Shown here: positions 1 to 10,672 of the stretch, in pieces
How the letters are laid out: the number at the start of each line of letters is the position of its first letter
How positions within the stretch are numbered: position 1 is the stretch's first letter
Assembly (NCBI GenBank): GCA_013180625.2
Contig: SNVD02009519.1
Span: forward strand, 3,314,501-3,378,500
Source of the DNA: Boswellia sacra
Taxonomy: Eukaryota; Streptophyta; Magnoliopsida; Sapindales; Burseraceae
DNA: 64,000 nt
Reading direction: 5' to 3'
Position numbers and translations under genes: made by a program
Notes under the pieces: model-generated
Seen by the model: only the letters and a program-made list of their open reading frames with translations
What the model was told of the DNA's origin: nothing
The model's database searches: none

Positions 1-1352
1 TCCAATTCAAACAGCACACAAGCACTGGCCATGTTTCCGTATTCTGCAAGTACATGCCTTGTCACGTTAAATTTCTCTTTTTCTAGACCAAGTTTCTCTT
101 CTACTCCATCAAGAATTGCCCTTCCTCCAGCATGAACTACCCAGAACAATGAGTTCCAATCCTTGACACCAAATGGGCTCAAAATTTCACTTAAACATTT
201 CTCAATGTTACTTGAGATCAAACGAGGTACATCTTCTGATAAATGAATAAACAATCCCATCTCACGTAACTGTCCTTCAATAGCATGCTCTGAGTGGGGG
301 ATAGTTCGTTGCCTCGCACTGACTAGCTCAAAGAGAGGACTTTCCGTGGATAAATCTGGGTCTGCACCAATGATCACAGCCCCTGCACCATCACCAAAAA
401 GTGCTTGTCCTACAAGGCAGCCTAATTGATTTTCATCTGGGCCATGAAAAGTGAAGGCAGTGATTTCAGAGCACACCGCAAGAATGCGTGCACCAGGATT
501 GTTCTCCGCAAGGTCCTTGGCCACTCTTAAGACGGTTCCACCTCCATAACAACCCAATGTATATAACATGAGTCGATTAACAGATGGTGAGAGATCAAGG
601 CGCTGCATTAGCTGATAATCTGCTCCGGGCATGTGCACGCCTGAAGTTGTACTGAATACAAGGTGCGTGATCTTTGATTTGGGTTGACCCCATTCTTTGA
701 TGGCTCGTAATGCTGCCTCTTCACCAAGTCTAGGCACCTCTTCAAACACTATATCCTGACGTTCGTTAAGAGAAGAAGACATGTAGGTGCCTATCTTAGG
801 GTTCTCTTTTATCATTTCTTCAGTCAAGTGCAAGTAACGTTTTCTAATCATTGTTTTTTCACCTACACAATTATGACATTGTGAAATTAGAATATATGCT
901 CTTAACTGATACGACTTTCATGCATATGTATATCTTCAAATATATGGCTACACAATTAACGTAATGTGGTGCATGTTTATATTATATATAGTTGAAAATT
1001 TTGAAACCGCTTTTTGTTTTGAGCAAAATTTTCATATTTGAAGCGTTATTCAAAAAAAACATGAATGCTACTTCTGGTAAAAGTAATTTTATAAACTTCT
1101 GAAATTATTTGAAAACGATTTATCTCCAAAGTTAATGTATGGATCTAAATTAATATTGATTACATGCAAACATGCTAGCTTACATATGCGCTTGAACTTC
1201 TCCTTTAGCTCGGTCAAGTGTTCGCTCTTGGTGACTCTGAAGAAGAAATCAGGATATTCACTCTGGTACACAATGTTAGCAGGAGTCGCAGTGCCAATTG
1301 CTAACACGGTGGCTATACCACGAGCGCCTTGTGCTTTTCGAATCTCCTCCAT
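1..1352 (-). CDS. Type III polyketide synthase, chalcone-synthase-like (3' end outside window)
   Basis: Two exons on the minus strand: exon 1 at 1352-1184 and exon 2 from 862 past position 1. The single intron (donor GTAAGC, acceptor TGTGTAG) splits a Cys codon after its first base, the classic position in CHS genes. Family enzymes condense a CoA starter with malonyl-CoA in the cytosol. Visible landmarks, in alfalfa CHS numbering: catalytic Cys164 in [11 protein letters not shown], His303 in WVVHAGGRA and Asn336 in EYGNMASA. Gatekeeper Phe215 is kept (GQALFGDGA), as are Thr132, Ser133, Thr194, Thr197 and Gly256. However, the Phe265 position is Ile (GLFIHL), Ser338 is Ala, and Gln161-Gln162 are Thr-Leu. 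Such pocket changes are known from CHS relatives with other products, for example acridone and quinolone synthases of Rutaceae. I therefore do not call it a true chalcone synthase. The GFGPG loop lies beyond the window. The start Met ([12 protein letters not shown]) fits the family N-terminus. Confidence 0.93.
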
Positions 1353-1430
1353 CGGTTCTATATATCGTTGGCTCGTTCAAACTGCTGCTGAATTTTTTTT
1401 AGATGCACTAGCATTCCCTTAGAGTTGTAG

Positions 1431-1438
1431 TTTATATA
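1431..1438 (-). promoter_or_regulatory. Probable TATA box of the polyketide synthase gene
   Basis: The minus strand reads TATATAAA about 80 bp upstream of the start codon, a normal distance for a plant TATA box with a short leader. A CACGT core lies further upstream near 1532, but its role is uncertain. Confidence 0.6.
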
Positions 1439-1585
1439 CAAAAAATCGTAATGTTGACTTATAACTACTAGTCATATATATATAATAATAAAGAAGTTCG
1501 GTTATAAAAAGTCCCGTGCCTACAGAAGAGGTCACGTTTCCCAAAGCAGCATTGGTGTGGGTCAAGCTGGCTGGCAGCATTATGC

Positions 1586-2382
1586 TAAGAGTAACCATTC
1601 ATGTTCGCGAATGTGTTTATGTTGTATTGAGTTACGAAATGATAAAGGTTAATCCAACACGAATATAATTTATTTATTATTCGTGTTACTATAATATAAT
1701 ATAAATACGACATGATTATTAAATAGGTAACACGATACGACACGCTAACACGAATAATAAACAGGTCGTAATCATGTTAGACGTGAACACGATCCATCTT
1801 ATATAATTAAGACACATTTACATTATTGATACGACCCGTTTGACACGATTATAATCCGTTAACATGATTATGATACGTTAAAGAATTAGGTTTTACAACT
1901 TTTGTTAAATGACAAAAATATTCTAAATTTTAAAATTTATTAGGTTTTTAAAATTCTATTTTTATTTTAAAATTTGGATACATATAGAGACTAAAATGTC
2001 TAAAAAATTTAGTATTTTTAAATTTAATATATAAGCGTGTTAATATTCGTGTTAATCGTGTTATCGTGTTAATCGTGTATAATATATATTCGTGTTATTC
2101 GTGTTCTTCGTGTCATAATCGTGTTCGTGTCAATATTCGTGTTAATCGTGTAAAATATGTATTCATGTTACTCGTGTCATAATCGTGTTCGTATCATAAT
2201 CGTGTCATATCATAAACGTGTTCGCGTGTTGAAAACTCTCAACCCGAACATGACACGATTATTAAACGAGTTGACATCTTCGACATGAACACAACAAGAA
2301 TACGAATATGCTAAAACCCAAACTCACTTAAACCCGTATCGTATTAAGTCGTGTTCGTGCGTCGTATCAAAAGCCACCCCTA
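1586..2382 (+). mobile_element. Non-autonomous hAT-like repeat, copy 1
   Basis: About 800 bp rich in alternating motifs such as CGTGTTCGTGTCATAATCGT and their reverse complements. It has no coding capacity. The right end reads GCCACCCCTA, the inverse of TAGGGGTGGC, an end typical of plant hAT elements. The left end, TAAGAGTAACCATTCATG, is a decayed match to that terminus. The same sequence occurs in the opposite orientation at 30880-31477, so this is a dispersed family. Target-site duplication is unclear here. hAT membership is inferred from the ends only. Confidence 0.65.
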
Positions 2383-2506
2383 ATTAGCCATTAGGGAGCA
2401 CCAACGTAAACGGTGGGCTGAAAGCACCTGAAAATTGAAAATGGATAGAAACGTAATTACATAACACCATAATACATAGATAAATAAATAAACCCCACAA
2501 CGTGAT

Positions 2507-2658
2507 AACGGTCAGCATCAAATAAATCTACCTTAGATTTTTTAGTACTTTATTTTATTTTTTTAGTATTGGTATTTTTTTTCTTGTTCAAGAAAGGATT
2601 ATTCGGCAATCCCCAGAATATCTTCCAATCCTTAATCCTCCGTAATTTGGCCTTCGAG
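2507..2658 (+). repeat. Direct repeat, left copy
   Basis: From AACGGTCAGCATCAAA to GGCCTTCGAGAG. It is repeated with small changes at 3762-3909, same orientation, about 1.25 kb away. The copy contains AGAATATCT, one base off an evening element, where the other copy has the perfect form. It could be an old local duplication or the ends of a degraded insertion. Confidence 0.85.
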
Positions 2659-2659
2659 A

Positions 2660-3580
2660 GAGAGATAAAGTACTAAAAAATCAAATATTTCATAATAAAT
2701 TTAATTATTTAATAATTATTAAAATTAAAAAAATTAATTTAAATTAGATAAAAAATTTTATATAAATTTTTATTTATATTTATATTATATAAGTAAAATA
2801 GTGATTATATTTAAACTTAAAAAAAACTAAAGTTAATTTATATTATATAAAAAAATCTATTATCTATAAAGTTTATGTAAGTTTTTATTTTCATTGGCAT
2901 TATATAAGCTACATGATAACTGTATAAATTAGTTATATTATCTAAAAAAATAGTGATCACTAATTACCATTTAATTTTATTAATAATAATATTACATACT
3001 CTATTAGGAATAATATTAAAAGTTTATTATTACTTGTAAACTAGTTAATTCATAAGTTTTCAAATAGTTGATAATACAATTAAATAATTTTCTAATAACA
3101 TGTTGGTTAATTTGAATATAATAATAATAATAATAATATGATTGACATATACCAATTAATTAACATTATATATATTTATAAAACATTAATAATTCAATTA
3201 ATTAATTTAAATTACGATAAATCATATACATAAGATTATAAAATTGTTCGTATCATATTTCTATTTACATATTTAGAAAATAATATATTGATTATATTAA
3301 AGATATATATTTTGAAAATGATCTTATTAATATTATAATAATTTAATTAGTACTTACTAATAGATATTAAGATTGTATATAAAAATATAAATATTTTATT
3401 TTGTCATTATAACATAACTAAATTGATGTTAATATGTTAAAAGATATTAATTATTAATTAAAATATTACTTTTGTTAAAATATTTGTATTATTTATAAAG
3501 TTATCAAGAATTTATATATATAAAAAATTTAATAAATATGATCTAAAAAATTTTAAAATTTTATAAATATAATCCTATAT
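2660..3580. other. Very AT-rich non-coding stretch between the direct repeats
   Basis: Nearly pure A/T with runs such as ATAATAATAATAATAATA near 3120. No ORF or motif is convincing. The segment 3581-3735 is less AT-rich (it includes a run starting GGAGGCGAGATGGGTCAAC) but I do not recognise it. Confidence 0.6.
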
Positions 3581-3761
3581 TTTAGGAGGCGAGATGGGTC
3601 AACAGGTTCAATGGATTAGATCAAGACCAACCCCAACCGGACCAAATTTATTTGCCCGAATCTACTCCAAATTAGTGTTAAAACGGGTCTTATCCCGCTC
3701 TATTTTTTCTGACCGCACCAGGAACTTAGACCCGATAGATTAAATTATCATCCCTATCAAA

Positions 3762-3909
3762 AACGGTCAGTATCAAACAAATCCACCTTAGATTTTTTTA
3801 GTACTTTATTTTATTTTATTAGTTATTGGTATTTTAATTCTTGTTCAAGAAAGGATTCTTCAACAATCCCCAAAATATCTTCCAATTCTTCAGAATTTGG
3901 CCTTTGAGA
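3762..3909 (+). repeat. Direct repeat, right copy, carrying an evening element
   Basis: Second copy of the block at 2507-2658. It includes a perfect AAAATATCT at 3872-3880. It lies about 1.07 kb upstream of the COR27-like start codon. Confidence 0.85.
3872..3880 (+). promoter_or_regulatory. Evening element AAAATATCT
   Basis: Exact match to the evening element bound by CCA1/LHY-type clock MYB proteins. The Arabidopsis COR27 and COR28 genes are known clock targets with evening elements, so a copy upstream of this homologue is plausible. At about 1 kb from the start codon its use here is unproved. Confidence 0.4.
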
Positions 3910-4808
3910 CTCAGATATTTTAATGCACCTTATTTATAACCCATACTCGCGCGCGTACATTAGAAGTTGATACGCGCTGTTAGGTGACACGAAGCTTATA
4001 TATTCCAACTATTTTGAAAGAGTCCATCGAACATTTTTTGCTATAATCAATGGCCCACGAATCCGTCAAAGTGACCACCAAAGTACATAAACAGGATAGA
4101 GATAATTTTTTAAATATATAAAATTAATTTTCTAGTTTATTGTACGAAAAAAAATAAACAAAAAATAAATTTATATAAAGGATACACATAAAAAGACCCT
4201 TTTAAAAAAAATAAAAGATTTTAGTACATGCAATTTAAACGTGAATTACCCACAACTTCACACTTAAACATTTTAAATTTTTAGATTTTGCACTTGAATT
4301 TGGGTCTTCATAAATATGCAAGGTCTTCTATTTTTATTTTTTTTATCATTATGAATCAAAATAAGAAACAAAAAAAAGATTTTAAATATTTAAAAACATT
4401 ACTTTAAAAATTCAATTATAAATTTGAATGTTTCTATAATATTTGGGATCATTTTTCGTTTTAAGCTCAATCATAATATTGAGAAGTAAACTTTTTATAG
4501 TGAAGAGCATTTTTTTAATATATATAACATCAAATCAAGTAATATTATATTTATAATTACTTTTTATAATTAATCTTTTTCAATCGAGATGAGTTAAGTT
4601 TAGACGGAGGATTAAAAGAGTGAAAAAATAAAATATTATATTATATATATAATAATTATTTTTAATACGATTTTGTTAATTTGAATGATTGAAAATTAAT
4701 TATAAATTTAAATGATAAATGTAGAATAATTCTTTTTGTCGAATAAGGAACAAAAAGATTTTTTAAAAGGAAGACTAATTTTAAAAATCTTTTTTAAAAA
4801 TCTTTGAC

Positions 4809-4814
4809 CACGTG
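4809..4814 (+). promoter_or_regulatory. G-box CACGTG upstream of the COR27-like gene
   Basis: Palindromic CACGTG within GACCACGTGTTCC, about 135 bp before the start codon. G-boxes bind bZIP and bHLH factors such as HY5 and PIFs, which act in the light pathway where COR27/28 work. A TATAAAAA at 4902 is close to the ATG and may be leader sequence. Confidence 0.45.
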
Positions 4815-4946
4815 TTCCACTATCTAAGCGAGTACGCGATGACTCTACCCCACTGGTAAGTCAGCAGAGCTCAGGAAAGAGAAACACCTTGTTGCAAAGT
4901 CTATAAAAAAAATAAAAAAAAAATAAGCATCGAGCATGAAAAAATA

Positions 4947-6343
4947 ATGAAGGATCAACTTGGAGTTGCAACCAAAATATCGAAAACCCCGCCAAGCTGT
5001 TCACCGGCGACCCACAGCAGCGTTTTTGCGGCCATGGGCACAACAAACGCGCCAAGTAGTTGGCAGTCTGGGAGGGCGGCGTGGACAAACGAGAAGCACG
5101 TACACTTCTTGAACTCAATGGAGGCTTCCTTCGTCCGCAGAATGTTCGAAAACAACAGTCATGATCTCCGTCTCGACCGCTACTTGCCCGATACTTCTGA
5201 CTCAACCCTAGATTTGAAGACACAGAGGAGAAAAAAGCAGCCCCAGACTGCCTCACGGAACGGTAAATGGCCCAAGTTTGATTTTTGTTTTTCTCGTATA
5301 AGCAAAGTGGATGTACTTTGCAATACCTATTTGATATTTTGATATATGATCCTTGTTTAATCACCATTTTTTCTGATGAAACTGGTTCAGGTTAGCATAG
5401 AGAATTGCTACCATTGTAACTTTCTGATCAAACTATCTATTATATTATCTAATTGAGGTGTTTAGCTTTGGACCATTCAAGAGTTAATATTGAAAAAGAT
5501 TTAAAATCGAAATGAAATCATTATTGGTTAGTTCATTATTAATTATTTGTTTTTGTTTCGTGGGCGATGAGTTTCATTTTAGTAAATTTAATTACTTTGT
5601 TCGATAAGACATCAGAAGTGTTTGGTTAAATTTGGTCGTGTCTCGGGCATTCTCTTCTCTAAAAAATTGACTAACGACGTATCGTGTTAGCTTCGAGAAT
5701 ATGTTGAGACTTTTAGCTGTCCAAAGGCCACTTAAAAAAAAATACAAAAGGCCGAATATGCTTCGAGATATTTGTATAATACTATCGCCTCTTACTTTAT
5801 TGCTCTTTTTGTGTCGTTGTTGGACACTCCTCTTTAATTAATTAGTTTATTTTTTTATTTTAACTCTATTATTCTCTGTCGATTTTGCTTTTGGTTTTGT
5901 GCAGTGGATATTACTGGTCCAACTCCAAGGGCAGGATTTGACAGGAGAACAAGGCGACGGTCATATCAGCCTCGCACTTTATCACAAGATCAGGTTAATT
6001 AATTTGTAACGCCAACGCAACATTTTATAATGCAACTGCTGTACTGTAGTTATATATAAGTAGAATTATGTATCGGTGGATATATGTATAGCAGTTTTTA
6101 ACCTTCTGATGGTGATCGTATGAACAATGATAAAAACTTTCAAGATCCATTCTATATCAAATTTTCTGGGTGAATGTGACAATCAGTGAACAATAGAAAC
6201 AATTTGTTGCTTTTAAATTTTTTAAACAAATATTCTAAAGAAATGTGTATGTGTCCCTACAGGTAGTCCCGCAGCTTGGAAACATAAGAGATGATAAAGA
6301 CGAGAGTGACCCATCTAACGTACCCGTGGCACCTGCCAACTGA
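4947..6343 (+). CDS. COR27: COR27/COR28-like cold- and clock-regulated protein
   Basis: Three exons: 4947-5262, 5905-5993 and 6263-6343, all with GT-AG introns and matching phases, giving 161 residues. Family members are small nuclear proteins that link light (COP1, HY5), the clock and freezing tolerance in Arabidopsis. The hallmark block is residues 45-66, AWTNEKHVHFLNSMEASFV, close to the Arabidopsis W-T-x-E-K-H...SMEASFV signature. A second conserved block, LRLDRYLPDTSDSTLDLK, starts near residue 74. The basic C-terminal part (about 115-141) contains DRRTRRRSYQPRTLSQDQVV. The start is the first in-frame ATG; the leader holds an A-rich run. An antisense reading frame overlaps exon 1 but has no family features. 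The assignment rests on remembered motifs. COR27 and COR28 cannot be told apart here. Confidence 0.85.
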
Positions 6344-7269
6344 GAAAAGATGCTTATTTTATTAGGGTTCTGTTACATATATATCATCGATTTCTTTATT
6401 CTATTCTTTTCATTGTCTTTCTCTTTTTGCAAAGTGTAGTGGGGATCTTCTATGATGGTGTATTCTAGTTGTAGTAAATAATGATTAAGAAAAAATATCG
6501 ATGGTTGTGCCTAAAGTTGGCAGGGTTTTGTCAATAATTTAGATAAGATATCTTATGTTGCAGGTGTTGAATGGCCTAAGTGCCTAACCCTGATGATGAT
6601 GGTTGTGTTGTGTACTTCGGGCGAGAAAGCATGTGCTTGTTCGGTTCAATAGCTTCTCAAGTTCCAATGGGATTACGACAATTCTCGAGTGTTATGAGTT
6701 AGTTAAAAGGCTAGGTGCTATGCGAACGTGCTTTTGCTGGTGAGTAGTGATTGATTATTGAAGATATTTTTAAGGGTTTGCATAGTTGTAATGTTGACTT
6801 ATAGATGATAATATATTTATGATAAAGAAAAAGATGATAGGACGCGATTGAGTTACGATATGATATGATATGATAATATTGAAAGTCGGTGTTTTTTTGG
6901 AGACATGGACAAAGAAAGGTGGTTGATTTCAGTCTTCATCTTTTAGCTGGCCAAACCTTATCTCCGTCTCAAGGGAGGGTTGGTAGCTTTAATTATTTAT
7001 CTCTTTTAACCAGCACAACTAGCAGCTAGTAGGAGGGGAAGCACAATTTTTAATTTAATTTCTATATGTACTGATACATAATTGAATTACTGTCAGCTCA
7101 TTGCATTGCATGGCATCGCAATGTTCAATGATATCAATAATGGAGGCTAGTAATTAAGATCTCAATCGATTAGTGAATTGTCCTCCTTAAATTAATGTAT
7201 TAGGTGAAGAGGCTGATGCTATAATTAGCATTATTCGTCTACTTCTGCATGTTAATTAAAAAAGTTTTT
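6344..7269. other. 3' region of the COR27-like gene and intergenic DNA
   Basis: The first few hundred bases are probably the 3' untranslated region. AT-rich DNA follows with no supported gene. Confidence 0.5.
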
Positions 7270-8226
7270 TGGGTTTTGTAGTTTATGAAAGTTACCAATA
7301 ATATAAATGAAAATTGTAATGTAAATCGAAACAGGATTTTTACGTGGTTCGATTATAACCAATCTACATCCACGGGTAATAAGAGTTGCAATCCATTATG
7401 TTGTGTGTGTTTATATTTGACTTATGACTTTTTACAGTGGTGTACATCTGCTTATTCACTAACCTAATATATGTAAGCTTGATCAATCCCGATTACAACC
7501 ATAGTCCTTTACACACTTTTCTGATGCTGCTCTTTTTCTGTCACAATTATCTTAATAACACGCTGTTAACGCTGTTAAGAATAACATATAACATAACATC
7601 CGTAACTGTTACAGACCTCTAACTAGTATAGTCACATGTGATTACTCAGCTCCCTTAAGCTCACACGATCTATAACAATTAATTAAAGCCTAAAACTTTA
7701 TACAAGACATAAGAAACAAATAAAAAACGCACTCAAACTTACTCTTGATTGCTCTCTCTCAATTTGCGTTGAATGCCTTGAATTTCCTCGTCCAAAAGCT
7801 ATGAATATAGCTTTATATAGTTTTTGATATCAATTGTAATCCTTGTCAAAATCCTATAAAATCTTAATAAAACTCATAAAGAAAGTTTGGATAACAATCA
7901 AATATTATAGGAAGTAATAATATACTTCTCCTAAGTAAACTAGAATACTTAAATAATATCCTAATCTAATAAGAGATAATTAATAAAACTTTCTATTCAA
8001 CTAGGATTCCAAATCCAAACTTATTTCTATTCAACTAGGATACCATAAAACTTATTCTTATTTAACTATGATACCATATCAAAACTTATCCTATTTTAAT
8101 GAAAATTCTCCTAATACAAAACATCTATATAAAATAAATAAGATTAGGAAAATATCCATATATAATATTTTTTAAAATGATGACAAAATACTCATATGCA
8201 ATGCACATGCACGTCTATAACCAACA
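7270..8226 (-). mobile_element. Copia-type 3' LTR, minus orientation
   Basis: The right edge on the minus strand reads TGTTGGTTATAGACGTGC, a typical plant Copia LTR start. Just upstream of it in that orientation is the purine-rich AGGTAGGATGGAGAA (8227-8241), which looks like a polypurine tract, so this would be the 3' LTR. The body shares GATTTTTACGTGGTTCG and the downstream order with the solo LTR at 61697-62572. The left edge is approximate. I found no matching target duplication or opposite LTR, so the element is probably a remnant. Confidence 0.65.
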
Positions 8227-8241
8227 TTCTCCATCCTACCT
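8227..8241 (-). other. Polypurine tract next to the Copia LTR
   Basis: The minus strand reads AGGTAGGATGGAGAA directly before the LTR start TGTTGG, the usual priming site for plus-strand synthesis in LTR retrotransposons. Confidence 0.55.
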
Positions 8242-10672
8242 AAGTTAGAAAATTAAGACATCACAAAATTTCAATAAAATTTTAATACCATTTTTAGATT
8301 ATTGGATTGCTTGCATCGAATGATTTCAGTATTTTTGAGGTGCGAATTAAGTATATATAGTAGAATATTCAATCCCACAACTCATGATGCTTCGATATAA
8401 TGGTTTGAAAATAATGTAAAAGATCATATGAAAATATGGTTAGTTAACAAAAAGGTGATATTCGCACGCTTTCTTGTTCAAAAAGAAATTTGTCATAGTT
8501 GGGACTTAGGAGTTATAATAAATTTTTGGAGAAGCTGAAATTTTGTATTTCAAATGGTTGAAAAAATTGCGCTAAGCATGTTTAAGACAATAAGATTGAT
8601 AATTTATTTCACACACTACAAAAATAACAACAATTTACGTGGACAGTAAATTTTGTGTACATCTATAGATAAGAGAGAAATCTATTAGCCAATATAAAAA
8701 GTAAAAGGACATAACAACACCTAAGACTTCTTAATATTTCTTTTAATGTGAAAGAGGGCAGTAAGATCCCCAAAAAAACAACTATCTTGAGTCCCTAGGT
8801 GAAGAAACAGCTATATTATCAGCAAATAAAATACTATTGCGACTACTCGGGCGGTTCTCAAGCTTGTGATATCCCAATGGCTAATCCTTAGCCCAATCGC
8901 CATCGCATTCGCTGCTAGTATTAATGTTACTTTTTAAACTTCTCCCTCTTATTATTTTATCGCTGTACATACACATTTTTATCTATAGGGGATCGCATAT
9001 GTGTGACTTCTCATTGTCTAAACATATTGCATAAACTAGATTTAATATTTCTCAGTTCTTATATTTCTAGTTAAATGCAGGAATCTTATATTCCTAATAG
9101 GACGAGTAAAACTCCTAACACTTTGATAAATCTAATTTCTCATACCTTACAAGAAGTTATAGCACATCAGGAATTAAACCAAAAATTCCAACACAAACAT
9201 ATTTTTTTGACTTAACCTATCAAATGATAAATGACACGATATTGTAAATCAATTATCTTATCATTCAAAATAGAAATTCTTTGTGAATATAGTTTTATTG
9301 ATGTGATTGTAATTAATTCTCAAGATAGCATAAAGCATAGTATGAGAATAATGAGGGAAAGACACAAGAAGCATGCTGTGTCCTCGTTGATCAAGCGTTT
9401 GAAGAGTGGAGCAAGTTAGATACAGCATCACTTTGGGCCGATCTCATCTCGCAGACGCCACAAAGACTAAGAGGCCTTTAGGATCCCTCTTTAAGAAAAT
9501 GAAAAAACCGATTAGTCCATCACTGCCTCTATGACTATATATACATTTCTCAGGAAAAACGTCAAAAAATTTGCCTAAGTCTTTAGGACTGTTTTAATAA
9601 ATAATCAAATCTTAACTATTTTTTAATATTTAATTAAATATTAAGCTATTGAGTAAGTTATCTAATTATTTAATTATTTTCTTCGATTGTAAAAGATAGT
9701 TATCAAGTGATACTAAATTAGTATCTAATAAGGTGTTGGGCTGTCCAATATGATTTGAGTAATATGTTGAATTGCCATGTATTACATCAAAATTTCAGAA
9801 ACCAAGGATAGAATTTTTCTATAATTAGAAAGTTGGGCTAGGCATCTAAATTTTGGAAGAAGTTGTTATTTCTTAAAGACCTCCAAGAGCTTGTTATTAT
9901 TACATTTTCATAATTTCTTATTTTTCACATATTGATTGTTGTTTTAGAACAATAAAGATATTCATCATAAATTTTACCTCAAATTATGTAAATTTCATTA
10001 ATACTTATCAAGTGAATGATTTGATGATGTAATTAATGATGTGATATTAAATTTATGTTACGTTATTTAGGATATAAGATTTAAGAGATGTATCGCCAAT
10101 AATTATGAAAACTTCATAAACTTATAAGGCGTATTAATTATAGAAATTAATTTTAATTAATTCGAATAATTTTATAAGGAGCAATAATACTCTTTACAAA
10201 TTTTTATGTCAAATAACATGATAAGTGAAATGTAATTTATTATATAGATGAAATGAGATGACTTGATAATTATTAATTAAATATACATTATTTAGAATAT
10301 AATTGAAGATGCTTATAGTTATTTTTTATATAAAAGCTAAATATTATTTCAACAAAACAACAGACAAAGAGCCCCAAAACAAAACTATTTATTATGCTTG
10401 TATTGAATCGATAATGACACGCTCAAAACATGTATAAATTTAATGGTCCCAGGACACAGTAAGAGTGTCCAGCACTTCAAGTACTTCCTACGAAATTACA
10501 GGCCTGGGCCCTCAGTCGTGACTCAGAGACAAGAGGACTCAGAGCCTTCTCCCTCGTTGGTACTTTGTACCAAAACACGCAAAACGTCGAGATCTCCGTC
10601 CGAAACAAAGAGATTTTCCAACTTCACTCTCAGAAGCGTTAACACAAACACGTTAGGCGCGGATAGGAAAAT
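8242..10672. other. Intergenic; possible eroded retroelement interior, then upstream region of the next gene
   Basis: If the adjacent LTR is a 3' LTR, degraded internal sequence would lie in the first part (to about 9.5 kb), but I could not recognise a reverse transcriptase or gag. The rest is AT-rich. 10440-10672 is more GC-balanced and is probably the 5' leader of the membrane-protein gene. It contains an ATG frame (10443-10706) that overlaps the main start in another frame. Confidence 0.4.

Noticed and set aside
4861..5367. Long antisense frame over COR27-like exon 1
   Set aside because: The plus strand has conserved family motifs and spliceable exons; the antisense has none.
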